From CBDCWQ01 sp965223435 (GTDB lineage Bacteria; Myxococcota; Kuafuiibacteriia; Kuafuiibacteriales; Kuafuiibacteriaceae): DNA of 64,000 nt. Where the stretch lies: contig CBDCWQ010000013.1 of NCBI GenBank assembly GCA_965223435.1, forward strand, positions 1-64,000, written 5' to 3'. Below are positions 33,401 through 41,304 of this stretch, one piece after another (position 1 is the first letter of the stretch; each line of letters begins with the position of its first letter). Both the position numbers and the translations under genes were made by a program. The notes beneath the pieces were generated by a model. The model saw only the letters and a list, made by a program, of their open reading frames with translations, was not told the DNA's origin and did not search any database.

Positions 33401-36400
33401 ACCCGTCTGGCGCGGGCACCCGCAGTGGCCCGGTGGTCTCAGCCGGCCGCACGACTCGACGACCCCACCACATCAAATCAAATTCGTCGTCAAGGTGCTC
33501 TATGTCCATGGCCAGCGCCGAGGCCTCATTGGGCCCCAGGCGCTCCTTCAAAACGGTGGCAAAACGGTCCTGAGCAACCTCGCAGCCAAAGCCCAGGGCC
33601 GTAGCAACCTCGTCGCGCTTGAGGAGACTCGGCGAGCGCTGGCACAGGTTTTGGAGCAGATCGACGGTTTCGAGAACCCTCTCTTCGTAAGGAACCGCCC
33701 TAAAGGCCCTCGGCCACTCGGCCAAGGGCACCACGTCGCGGTACTGCCCAAAGACAAACGCCATTTGAATCAGACGGTGGAAGAGCGCATCAAACACGTG
33801 CGGGTGGTCGTCGGACATCAACAGCGCGGCCAGGGTCTCGGCATAGTCCCGCTGGAGCCGCCCTCGAACCTCTATCATTGCGGGACCACCGTCGTGCGCC
33901 ATCCAACGGAGGCGGTCGCGATTTTCAAAAGTCATCGGCCCCCCACGGACTCCGAACACCCCCGCGGGATTGTCCACAAGTTGCCTGCCCGCCCACGAAG
34001 GAATATCGGAACCCTCCGACTCCGGCCACGCTTCAAGCGCGCGCCACGCAAGTTCATCAAGACGTGGGTCAAACGCCGCCGCCGCTCTCAGCGCCAAGGC
34101 CCTGAAAAAGAAGGTCTGCGAGAAATCTCGCCGAACCGAGGTCGATGTTAAAGGCGCGGATGGCCGATGCCATTCTTGGAGCAGACGTTCCAGCGACCGC
34201 CGGGTTCGATCGAAGTCCTTGGGATCCCCAAACTCGAGGCCATACAGAAGATATAAGGCGGCGGCAGCCGCCTCGTCGGGGCCTTGCGCCGAGGCGGTAG
34301 GCGGCGCCACCCGGCCATCGTCGTGAAGCCACACAAACGCAAGGGGACGCCCTGCGCCATCCGAATCCCAAAAGTGGGCGGCAATGGCCTGCCGAACCTG
34401 AGCCAATTGTTGTTCAAGAAAAACGCGGGTGTTCTCATCGCCCCACCACACGCCCAAGAGTTCGCGAAGGGCAAACGCGCCATAAACGTGATCTTGGAGG
34501 GACAGAAGCCTGAACCGAGGAAACGCAACCTCCGAAGAGGACGACGCAAAAGCCTCGGGAGGCACACCGAGCTGAAAACCCATTTGAGCAGGATCCCCTC
34601 CCCCGCTCAAAAACAGCCCTTCTTCCCCACCTACCCCGTAAAGACGGTGGATGGATCGAACCACATCCGCCAATCGTTCGAGCACGGAGCCTAGGGCGTA
34701 GTCCGGTCCACGCGCCGCCTGACGACTGACGGCGTAGATGCTCAGAAACTGGGGACCAACCTGGTAGTAGGGAGCCAACGGTTGGCCTGTTGCCGAAAAG
34801 ACCGCAAAAGGAAACTGATCAAAAGTCCCGCCGGGTGCCGTAAACGAATGTACAGTCGACATCAATCCCTCGACCCACCGCCCATAACGCCCCGAAACGC
34901 TGGGTGCACTCAGTCCGGCCATAAGAGCAAGCGCCTGATCCTCAACAAAGGTGACCGCGTCAACGCCCCTCTCTTGGGGGTCTTCGCCAAGTTTCGACAC
35001 CAGTAAACCGCTCGAGATCTCACCCTCGTCGGCCGAAGCCACCACCTTCGGCGGGTCGACGGAAACATCGACCAGCTCATAGCGATGCCGCCCCCCAAAG
35101 CGGTGGTTAAAGGACCACCCCGGTCGCATGGTGTAGCCCCAACGCCCGGTGCTCGCCACCGCCACACCCCGAGAGATGTCGACGAGGCGGGCGATAGGCC
35201 GGCCGGACACCTCCCCTTCATCCCCCGTCCACCCCACAACTTCTAGACTCGGATAGCCCGGGTCACCTTCCGTGTAAGAAAGGCTGAATCCTCCGTCGCG
35301 GGCTGGCAAGGTTTCGCCCACGAACCACTCCCGGTCATCCATCAGAACCGACAGCATCACCCGATAGTTCGGAAGCTGAGCCGCATGAACCCGGCCTTCG
35401 AAAACAAAAGAAACCTCGTCGAGTGCCCCATTCCAGTTCAGCGCTTGGGTCCAGCCCTCGGGCGGGCTCCTTTTTGCGCGGACGGACACTTCCATCCAGT
35501 CTTTGTTGATCGGGACATCACGAATCTCGGTCAACGTAGGTGCAGTCGCATCGAGGGCGTAGACCTCGGAGATGGCCAAGCGCTCTTCGCCCCCACTGTC
35601 CCGAATCCACAAGCGAACCCGAAAGTCTCCGGTGTATCCAAAAAGGTTGACAACACCATCGGACGGCTCTCTTAGACCGTCTTCAGCGCTTCGCTCCCCA
35701 AAATTGGGCACAAACAAGCGGTCCGCCCCCAGACCGTGGGTCGCCGCTTGGAGCTTTTCCCAGGCGTCCTTCACCGACGCCGCGTGCTTTTTGTAGTCAA
35801 CCCCACGCGCATAGTTGCCCAAGGGTCGATCAAGCGATCTTTGCCGCTCGCGGTCATCATCAAACACGTCGATGTACCAGATCACCGCAGTGCTGGACTC
35901 GAGCAAAGTCATCAAGTCTTGAATGCGACGGCTTGAATACGGGAAGCCATTGTCCCGAACGAAGCGCTGCATATGGAACCACAGAGTGTCCGCTTCATCC
36001 AAAAATGCCTGGCTCTTCGGGTGCTCCGGAAGCGCATCCACAAACCGCCGGATCCCGAGAATCAATCCCGCCGTAGCCTCCAAGTGATAGAGCTTTTCGT
36101 TTTCGTCGCTTTGGCGAATATACGGATCTGAAAAACTGTTGGGGAAGTAGTGGGTCCCTCGGTACACGCTGCCGTTAAAGGGCAGCTCTTTGACAAAGCT
36201 CTCGACGGTGTATTCGAGACATTCGGCCAGTTGCGTTCGTTCTTGCTCATTCAATTTATTGTAGTTCACCGACAAAGATAGCCAACTGCAGTTGTCGATG
36301 GCCGTATGGTTGTCGGCCTGAAATGTGTTGTCCACAAACACACCACCGGTCAAAAACCGCCGCTTTTGAGGGTCCCACAGCTTCTCGAAGACCGCGTCCT

Positions 36401-39400
36401 TTAAGCTTTGACGCCAATCATCAAGTTGTTCGAACAAATCGTGGTCTTCAGGGGGCAACCACGGCCTGAGCTGTGTCCGGTGGGTTAGCGCGTGATTGAG
36501 GACACTCAGAACGTCAAGATTGTGCTCGGTGACCACGTTCTCAGCCCGCGCCGTTTCTTTGAGGATCCCAAACGCATGCGCGCTCAAGACCCTGGCATCG
36601 ATCGGCGTACAGGTCCCATCGTCTTCCCGAACGCAGCGAGCCACTTCTGGAGGGTTTTTTTCGTCTATTTCCGCGTAGCCAATGGCATCGAGAATATCGT
36701 AGTAGGCCCATTCAATGCCGGTGTTCTCCTCGAGCCCAAGCCGATGGGGCGCCTTTGCGTTTTTCAGACCCTCGGTGCTGTACCCTGCGGTCATCAGACC
36801 CCCACGCCGATGGGTCTTGAGCCCGCGAAGCGCCGAGAAATAGCAGGATGCAATACGGGACTGGCTGTCGGGGTCAAGCCCTTGAAGAAAAAGCCGAGAA
36901 CTCAGGTACGAACCCAGACCATGAACCGCCCACGCGTTGGCACCTGTCACCAAACGGGCGTCTTCCCAATTGTCGCCGTTGGTATTCCAAGAAAAAGGCC
37001 ACCCTAAAAGTTCGTAGGGCTCTCCCGAAGAGGCGCTTTTTGATCCCCCACCGGTTTTTGCGTGTGTACACAAAAAGTCGGCCAACGGGGCCGCTCGGGC
37101 GTCGTTCCGCCGCGCAAACTGCGCAAGGGTGATGCCCTGGGTATAGGCCCACACCCGGTCAAATCGGGCCAAATGGGCCGAATCGTGATTCTCAACGTCT
37201 CCGCGATACTCTCGCTGCGCGCCCAAGGTGTCGCTGTACAGTTCATCACGAAGCTGTATCGCTCGAGCATAGTTGCCCATCGCGTTGGGCGCGCGCAAAA
37301 GCTTCGGGGCAGAGCCGAGCTCGGTCGAAGCAGGCTCAAGCGCTGCGAGTGAAGCCAAAAGCGGCGTCCCCGCTTCGGAAAACTCTGACCAAATCACCTG
37401 GCTGGGCGAAACCTCGCTCGCCGCGCGTTCAGCCACGACAGCCGCGATGGACTCCGTAGCCGAGCCGCCATAAGCAAGGTCCAAGGTCGTGCCCGTGTCT
37501 CCTTCGCCGCACGCGGGGCTCAACATCGAAAACGGGTCCACACATTCGAGCACAACCGGAGCAACCTGATGGGCAACCACATCATCGGGTACCGTAAGAA
37601 CCAAACGACTCTCCCTTGGTCCGGATGCCAAGGCCCGCGCACTGACAATCTGTCTTTCATCCGGGCTGCCGTTCGAGTCCACCCACGTGCTCAAAAAGAG
37701 GGCGCCATGGCTCGCCACCCGAGGCCCGCCCCCTAAGTTGTCAACGCCCCTACCGTGTTCTTCTTGCTGGATGACGCTCGGTGGACCTCGGCTGACGGGA
37801 ATCGAAACGAAACCGTGTCCGGTCGGGCCTGAAACCTCTTCATCCGGCTCCGACGGGGCATCCCCCGGAGCCGGCGGCGGCAAAGCCTCGAACTCCGCAT
37901 CACCGACCGAGACCAGTGCGCCAAGGGTGTCCAGCGATTCGCGCACCACCTGGACCTGTCGGCCATTCGCCAACCCTTGGCGGTACACAACCGCAAAGGT
38001 TCCGTCGTCGGCAATACTGAGATCGGGAAGATGGCCGGTGGCCACCGTGACCGGAGACGACCAAAAGTCGTCCCCCGGCCTCAAAAAGCTCATTTCTATA
38101 GGGTTGCCGACGGCGCTGTGGGTATCATCGGATGAACCCTTTTCGTACACCACCACAACCGTGCCATCGGACGCGGAGCCGATCCGCGGAAAGGACAACC
38201 CGGTCGCAGCATCCTTTCGAAGGGCCAAGGACGCATCGTCGCAACCCCGAGCCTCATCGGCCTCCCCTAAAAAGGTATCGACCGTGTGAATGCGCCACTT
38301 TTGGAGGACCCCGTCTTGCCAAGTACCCTGCTTCCAACCGGTCTCGACCCGCACATCCTTCGGCTCAAGCTGGACGAGGTCGTCCACAAGCGTGGGAACG
38401 AGACGCCTTTTTTGCTGCTCCTCAGACCACGCGCCTTTTTCAAGGGGCCGCTGGGCCACTTTGATTTGGTCTCGTTCGTCCCAAGTGCCTTCGTACAAGT
38501 AGGAATACCAAGCTCGGCTGTGCGCCCGCGTGTGGTCATACGAATAAAAATCCTCGGCCTTCTGAAACCCCTGGGCATAGCCGGATTCGCGCAATTCGCG
38601 CGCGTAGAGCGCTTCTTCGTTGTCCGGAGGAGACGGAGCGCATGCATACCCATCCTTTTTCCAGGAACGCCTGAACCCGCGTTGGTGGGCGATGGACCCA
38701 GGCATCAAACAACCATCAGGAACGTCCGGACGCCCACGCGGCCTGACGTAGGGCCCTTTGGCCGCCGTCCAGTCTGGATTGGGCACCGGAAGGTGATCGA
38801 AAAGCCGTGTCTGGTGCGCCACGATACTGATTTTTTCGTCGTCCACTTCCAGGGAGGGGTTCTCGACATAGGCCCGCTCTGTCCTCAGAAGGTACACACC
38901 AAAGGGCCGATTTTCGTGGCTGGAGTCCGGCTCAAGGGCCAGCGAATACCGCTCATCGATGGGCGGTGCACAAACACAAGGGAGGCCCTTACACTTTTGC
39001 TCCCCGTATGCCCGGCTGTAGTGAACCACTTCGTCATTCACCCGCCGTTTGGTTTCGTCAAATACGTTTTCAGGCGGGCCCTGTAGATCTTTGACGTAGT
39101 AAACTCGATGGCTTTCACCCCAGACGAGATGAACGTGCCCGAGCGAATCGATGCCTACGTCAATGCCCCTCTTCCAGTCGTTGTTTGCCCGGACGGTCGT
39201 GGGCGACGGATGAAAGCTTTTGCCACCATCCTCGCTGACCACAGCCCGTACCCAGGACCTGCCGGGCGATTCGGTAGACCCGAGCTCCCTCTCGATCCAG
39301 GCGGCGACCACGTGCTCTTTGTGCGCCGCCACCGCAACCTGTGCGACCTGACGCGTCGGTAAAAGCGTAATCAGTGGTCTCGTTTTGCTCCAAGAACCGT

Positions 39401-41054
39401 CCTTGCCCAATCTTTCGCTCTGTACGTAGCGAAGCTCGTCCCCAGCCGTCTTGTGGTCTTTGCGACGGATGTACACCAGGTGGGTGTCGACGCCCCCCGG
39501 TACCGATGTCAGCACAACCGCGGGCCGTTGTGCGATTTCTTCTGGGGGGGTGACTGCGCCTGGCGTCTCAAAAAATCCTGCCGGAGGCAAAGAAACCGTT
39601 TGAGACGGGGTCAAGGCGACAACCTTGGACGGTTCTGACTCCAGCCGTTGCCCCTGTTCGCCCAACAAGAACGCAGTCACGGAAAAACGCAGCGGCGCAG
39701 ACGACGGCGATGCCTTGGGAGTCGGCGGACCGTCGTAGGCCGGTTCGTCCGTCTCGAACCCACCGAGGGGGGCGCCCTCGGTCCCCTCCGTCGAGATGCG
39801 AACAACCCGGTACCGAAGCGAAACACCTGGAGGCAGGGCCTGACCGGTGCTGAGAAGCCGCGGCGGGGTCCACCGAAGATGGACACCATGGGTGTCCACC
39901 CACGCCACGAGCCCTCGCGGGGGCAAAGGAGAATGGACCGCTACAAACGGCTCTGCCGCAAAGAAGACCTCCTGCAGGCGCTCGGTTCGATTGCCGGCCT
40001 TATCGCTTGCCACCACCGAAAACCGATTGAGGCCTTCCTCCAAACGAACCCTTGCCCAAAATGCCCCGTCGGCAACCGAGAGAATTTCTGAAACGCCCTT
40101 TGGGTGGCGAACAAGCGCCACCCCTTCGAGGTGTTGGTCTCCTACCAGACCGCTGATGAGATATTCACCGCTGTACACCTCTTCAAGGGGGGGGCGGTCC
40201 AAAAACAATAGAGGCGCCTTTTGGTCCAAAACCACCGACCGCGAAACAACCGTCTCGTGGCCAAGCACATCCTGCGCCACGACCGAAAGCACATTGATGT
40301 CGGGTTCGAGGTGGACCGACGCGGAAAAGGCCCCATGAGCCCTTCCCACAACCAGCCCATTCACCTGCACGGACGCAAAATCCTCGTCCCAGGCGTGACC
40401 GGACACTTCAAGCCATGCCTCTTGCGTATACCGCCACGCATGGGGAGGCGTATGAACCCTCAGAACGGGCATCGAACCGTGAACGAAGCGGGAGGCCACA
40501 GCCCGCTCAGACGCTGCCGCGTTGTGGGCCGCGCCCAAAGCCGGCTCCCGTACCAGGGTCCTCTTCACCGCGCTCACCCGACCCTCGCTGTCGCGCGCAA
40601 CCAAAGAAAAGTGATTGTCCCCGACCCGAAGCGCAGCCTTTTCGGAAAAAGTCTGGTGAAGCACCCTGGCCGCCACCCCGTTGATGGTCAACTTGACGGC
40701 GTGCCCGCCATAAACGCTGCCACGCAAGAGAACCGATGCGCTCGAGGTGCGCGTCACCTCGCCAAGGGGCGTCGTGACCAAAAGAACCGGCGCCGGACCT
40801 TCCTCGGCAACGCCGTCCAAAGACCCGCTGCCGTGCTCGTCTGCCCCCACGGTGCCCATTTGAGGAACCGCTGGGATATTCCCTGCAAGGCCTTGCTCAA
40901 CCGGCCGGGGCGCCTGGTACCGACCGTCGGAAGCAAAATGATCGGGCTCGCCTCCGCCACACGCCCACCATGGCGCCAGCAGACAAAAACCGAGCACCGA
41001 AGCACCCGGTCGAACCCGTTCCCAATCAGGCCAGCGCGCTGAAACCCTCCGCAT
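27435..41054 (-). CDS. Giant 4.54-kaa modular exported protein with two toroids and two module X copies
   Basis: The ATG at 41054 sits right behind AAGGGGGGGAG and is preferred over the GTG at 41078. The N-terminus has a basic, then hydrophobic stretch ending WWACGGGE, lipoprotein-like though the lipobox is atypical. Domains, numbered from 41078: three Ig-like domains (100-370); FN3-like (385-490); BNR-like propeller (530-1190, GGKSFHPSP); toroid of six-hairpin glycosidase type (1300-1740; VVTEHNLDVLSVLNHAL, HTAIDNCSWLSLSV, YHLEATAGL, SSTAVIWYIDV); Ig-like (1830-2040); second helical toroid (2050-2560); module X (2826-3030); an unrecognised 450-residue segment; module X again (3515-3725); three FYxG repeats (3914, 4036, 4166); and a helical tail of about 280 residues. 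It lacks the GWNL domain of its relatives. Probably surface-exposed and glycan-directed by domain content; substrate unknown. Transcribed divergently from the gene at 41305. Confidence 0.83.
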   Translation of the reverse strand: MRRVSARWPDWERVRPGASVLGFCLLAPWWACGGGEPDHFASDGRYQAPRPVEQGLAGNIPAVPQMGTVGADEHGSGSLDGVAEEGPAPVLLVTTPLGEVTRTSSASVLLRGSVYGGHAVKLTINGVAARVLHQTFSEKAALRVGDNHFSLVARDSEGRVSAVKRTLVREPALGAAHNAAASERAVASRFVHGSMPVLRVHTPPHAWRYTQEAWLEVSGHAWDEDFASVQVNGLVVGRAHGAFSASVHLEPDINVLSVVAQDVLGHETVVSRSVVLDQKAPLLFLDRPPLEEVYSGEYLISGLVGDQHLEGVALVRHPKGVSEILSVADGAFWARVRLEEGLNRFSVVASDKAGNRTERLQEVFFAAEPFVAVHSPLPPRGLVAWVDTHGVHLRWTPPRLLSTGQALPPGVSLRYRVVRISTEGTEGAPLGGFETDEPAYDGPPTPKASPSSAPLRFSVTAFLLGEQGQRLESEPSKVVALTPSQTVSLPPAGFFETPGAVTPPEEIAQRPAVVLTSVPGGVDTHLVYIRRKDHKTAGDELRYVQSERLGKDGSWSKTRPLITLLPTRQVAQVAVAAHKEHVVAAWIERELGSTESPGRSWVRAVVSEDGGKSFHPSPTTVRANNDWKRGIDVGIDSLGHVHLVWGESHRVYYVKDLQGPPENVFDETKRRVNDEVVHYSRAYGEQKCKGLPCVCAPPIDERYSLALEPDSSHENRPFGVYLLRTERAYVENPSLEVDDEKISIVAHQTRLFDHLPVPNPDWTAAKGPYVRPRGRPDVPDGCLMPGSIAHQRGFRRSWKKDGYACAPSPPDNEEALYARELRESGYAQGFQKAEDFYSYDHTRAHSRAWYSYLYEGTWDERDQIKVAQRPLEKGAWSEEQQKRRLVPTLVDDLVQLEPKDVRVETGWKQGTWQDGVLQKWRIHTVDTFLGEADEARGCDDASLALRKDAATGLSFPRIGSASDGTVVVVYEKGSSDDTHSAVGNPIEMSFLRPGDDFWSSPVTVATGHLPDLSIADDGTFAVVYRQGLANGRQVQVVRESLDTLGALVSVGDAEFEALPPPAPGDAPSEPDEEVSGPTGHGFVSIPVSRGPPSVIQQEEHGRGVDNLGGGPRVASHGALFLSTWVDSNGSPDERQIVSARALASGPRESRLVLTVPDDVVAHQVAPVVLECVDPFSMLSPACGEGDTGTTLDLAYGGSATESIAAVVAERAASEVSPSQVIWSEFSEAGTPLLASLAALEPASTELGSAPKLLRAPNAMGNYARAIQLRDELYSDTLGAQREYRGDVENHDSAHLARFDRVWAYTQGITLAQFARRNDARAAPLADFLCTHAKTGGGSKSASSGEPYELLGWPFSWNTNGDNWEDARLVTGANAWAVHGLGSYLSSRLFLQGLDPDSQSRIASCYFSALRGLKTHRRGGLMTAGYSTEGLKNAKAPHRLGLEENTGIEWAYYDILDAIGYAEIDEKNPPEVARCVREDDGTCTPIDARVLSAHAFGILKETARAENVVTEHNLDVLSVLNHALTHRTQLRPWLPPEDHDLFEQLDDWRQSLKDAVFEKLWDPQKRRFLTGGVFVDNTFQADNHTAIDNCSWLSLSVNYNKLNEQERTQLAECLEYTVESFVKELPFNGSVYRGTHYFPNSFSDPYIRQSDENEKLYHLEATAGLILGIRRFVDALPEHPKSQAFLDEADTLWFHMQRFVRDNGFPYSSRRIQDLMTLLESSTAVIWYIDVFDDDRERQRSLDRPLGNYARGVDYKKHAASVKDAWEKLQAATHGLGADRLFVPNFGERSAEDGLREPSDGVVNLFGYTGDFRVRLWIRDSGGEERLAISEVYALDATAPTLTEIRDVPINKDWMEVSVRAKRSPPEGWTQALNWNGALDEVSFVFEGRVHAAQLPNYRVMLSVLMDDREWFVGETLPARDGGFSLSYTEGDPGYPSLEVVGWTGDEGEVSGRPIARLVDISRGVAVASTGRWGYTMRPGWSFNHRFGGRHRYELVDVSVDPPKVVASADEGEISSGLLVSKLGEDPQERGVDAVTFVEDQALALMAGLSAPSVSGRYGRWVEGLMSTVHSFTAPGGTFDQFPFAVFSATGQPLAPYYQVGPQFLSIYAVSRQAARGPDYALGSVLERLADVVRSIHRLYGVGGEEGLFLSGGGDPAQMGFQLGVPPEAFASSSSEVAFPRFRLLSLQDHVYGAFALRELLGVWWGDENTRVFLEQQLAQVRQAIAAHFWDSDGAGRPLAFVWLHDDGRVAPPTASAQGPDEAAAAALYLLYGLEFGDPKDFDRTRRSLERLLQEWHRPSAPLTSTSVRRDFSQTFFFRALALRAAAAFDPRLDELAWRALEAWPESEGSDIPSWAGRQLVDNPAGVFGVRGGPMTFENRDRLRWMAHDGGPAMIEVRGRLQRDYAETLAALLMSDDHPHVFDALFHRLIQMAFVFGQYRDVVPLAEWPRAFRAVPYEERVLETVDLLQNLCQRSPSLLKRDEVATALGFGCEVAQDRFATVLKERLGPNEASALAMDIEHLDDEFDLMWWGRRVVRPAETTGPLRVPAPDGSFTHLGNLDALGGEMSPSVYDHLSKGQAATMGSSPLSLRAVWQDAVGAATDGRLGRYAVDGIDLIDLENRGAPEYWSRLGLEMRALLGGRLAQEVVLNDRVVAFDFATLLYGAREPSEAKDDEASGYVEPWDLQENVRLLRRFINTYYGGDLLAVASAMGRGGGSQLDAFSVHLMMRTGKLSEAVFDSMAQGAFLKPEELAGAKSGFVFVSPESPYFIKETSRSPVSSEDTLARHHALMGKGGVVGGEHAPVSALMNLRGPFFRTKPATHALKALANKLDGLLGLPPELATAATIVPALSYAASLGLEIDGGLLSIFVGRAPPDSERWEFVGHVRSQDLLGPIGGVFADENKIRAEVQIITGRAEGVDSRGASTVAFDDDRIYHVTADWFGVEDPSLGSYGVLQSEDDVFFEVHALKTSHTRFELIDASIRNHPRWKKAESWVLRLPESMQSIFLFWVGLSIEGEFGLEQAERIAADPASFRVGEGAPIVRAQGPMDTAGASSGVRLLPFDPIAGYFPIESDLQFVADQILVFYCSQDPQILDQIRIGSVESDVLKRQGRLAHVAIIDRNRRELSKKKELTPFEMGVFPFHQFDIDCRYVLRSLRKRELAALRDWAVTFRAFLNSLSVQGFAAFEREGQIDLDRLFAAFRQWIPQGQVFSVHPAIQNEFKKDLNRSAGSIPELIDILNRKIEGIPLDEQVTVARLPPFRLPTTFVNLKASFDAAMRRVMVSLDHPFGPAQVIVALYKKRRGRPGDHIEYVFRTEDGDTLYPAVWNPQWYGQVSRTRNAVEFNLGGSGLPLERLVSLLDAQRLASDGHTLVSTKSAISIVDSDWVKSRIAKETLLEFIRSLNDGEEISVTVEIRPDEVPAGDTLPHPKALFGELLNTFVDQLAYKTPVGTVPPKERPNRAPIVYSESVSIEGLSAGTRENSSSFGQEGAVTAVDGALSRVVLLKGKTVSKAASLATRFVDDMLRLPPELAATTIAGSIGVGHLLSLGTETGPGLETMFVGRDVPPDTYWRRVGTVSSDAVLAEPLRTYLKDEEDIRRSVPILTGGLFATNAPFVKQPSFDDARIYYIRSDWVGLETDVTGQVGFFAETENRLWDVYVLRSERSRADILAEFIKHHLLWQKAEGLSEMLPAPFRDSWLFLVELAIRGDFDRAGAERYATGVRGALGGVQTYPRFFKDSAVSDSKVEVPDLVKELLGPRNMVMEASDETPFLYEGTEHVRDYALFNRAVAYEQKPTLVRVQGKNEEEGTLVFFWDHEEAWKAAEKRMPHGYGDVLLTNLGPERDSRALAVKTFRHSGMPERVKVIELALKAKNKPGAVRFFSRGGGEWFPFFENPSGDLGLTQWADGYYSGKTKLSDDVLRAMAASLGQRLIRVHHTQGDFYSVFPFAAPTLHELKTRKFYHIELAQLAKGWTPKSISDSLVNYLGEGQTFIRVDNPDGQSSLYDLRGEATPFLDKADPKHGDGKWWAPGYYSGVKPVGLTALGREAEQVQENLAQIVHKDGSYAVFPVRLSAVWKSFEEGVFVLSGAGTTSSSIRTIATTFAVYGTNDGVPVVTPPDGRVRLVRKDRSHISLGSVNYGFLEGYDVLREDGTWRVEGFYSGASPIPVKELYETSERLGLPLVEVHFEAHGFFAVFVGTDPEVWTRMKLPHSLYALAHDGPPSDTETFTRRFSERFGHRNWTRVADKAHPGGIPRDSSGKVVQIPENLRPKPNPTVSDLWLWTVLKRRPQLRRLLVELSHRLALDGEREEARMERKLKPDLAHNLLSGLLHADHRARLLQGVPAHLPGDIDEEIETLARRQWFERLRSAINLLVSRIDHALVNVDPETTPRLELPRTKKKDATAFLQAVHTIEKVLFALFPKSPETMPDQHLLALLGGERPRLSRQVIGSTTEGVFTFFLDPERVKLWLPNTRIVWDQEESRETPFKWEPVVVVQHHLPAAEISGAGTPPGQSPQKDAEKFLIVLLPSEFPFKMHLILQGFN
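28560..29350 (-). repeat. Three FYxG tail repeats in the 4.54-kaa protein
   Basis: Units start at residues about 3914 (GYYSGKTKLSDD), 4036 (GYYSGVKPVGLT) and 4166 (GFYSGASPIPVKEL), 122-130 residues apart. Each is followed by RVHHTQGDFYSVFP or a similar string. The same repeat and period close the 5148-aa protein, which shows exchange or common descent of the tail. Confidence 0.7.
29880..30545 (-). other. Module X, second copy in the 4.54-kaa protein
   Basis: Carries LRLPPELAATTIAGSIGVG, LETMFVGRDVPP, WRRVGTV, EEDIRRSVPILTG, DDARIYYIRSDWVGLE, KHHLLWQKAE and LVELAIRGDFDRAGAERYA. This copy immediately precedes the FYxG tail and is closer to the copies in the other two giants than the first copy is. 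Confidence 0.7.
31950..32620 (-). other. Module X, first copy in the 4.54-kaa protein
   Basis: Carries LGLPPELATAATIVPALSY, LLSIFVGRAPPDS, WEFVGHV, ENKIRAEVQIITG, DDRIYHVTADWFGVEDP, WKKAESWVLRLPESM and LSIEGEFGLEQAERIA. It is more diverged than the second copy. The unrecognised segment after it (SDLQFVADQILVFYCSQ...) separates the two copies. Confidence 0.65.
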
Positions 41055-41078
41055 CTCCCCCCCTTGCCCAACGCCCAC

Positions 41079-41304
41079 GGGATTGCCCCAACGAAGCTTC
41101 AGGCGGCCGCAACCAGACTATGGGCACCACACAGGTGTCAACGTCGTTTGGCAACTGTGTCCCTCATCGGGAACAACCTGTCGCAAAAGAGGGACAGAGC
41201 CAGCTTCCATACAATGCCTTCTCCGCTGCTTCTAAGACGTACGATGTGGCATACTTCCTGCGACACAAACGGGCCAGTACGACATCAACCTAGGAGAAAC
41301 AGAC
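41079..41304. promoter_or_regulatory. Divergent control region between the 4.54-kaa giant and the PPC-protein gene
   Basis: Holds the sigma-54-like element for the rightward gene (41247-41262) and an inverted repeat TGTCCCTC (41158-41165) / GAGGGACA (41189-41196), centred about 70 bases upstream of the -24 element. It also has ACAACCTGTCG (41173-41183), which recurs upstream of the AraC gene. Leftward, a TTGACA (minus strand, about 41133-41138) resembles a -35 box, but its -10 is poor. Confidence 0.5.
41247..41262 (+). promoter_or_regulatory. Sigma-54-type promoter of the PPC-protein gene
   Basis: TGGCATACTTCCTGCG has TGGCA at -24, GC at -12 and exact 12-base GG-to-GC spacing. The predicted transcript start near 41273 leaves a leader of about 30 bases that contains the GGAGAAA ribosome site of the ATG at 41305. 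Confidence 0.55.
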
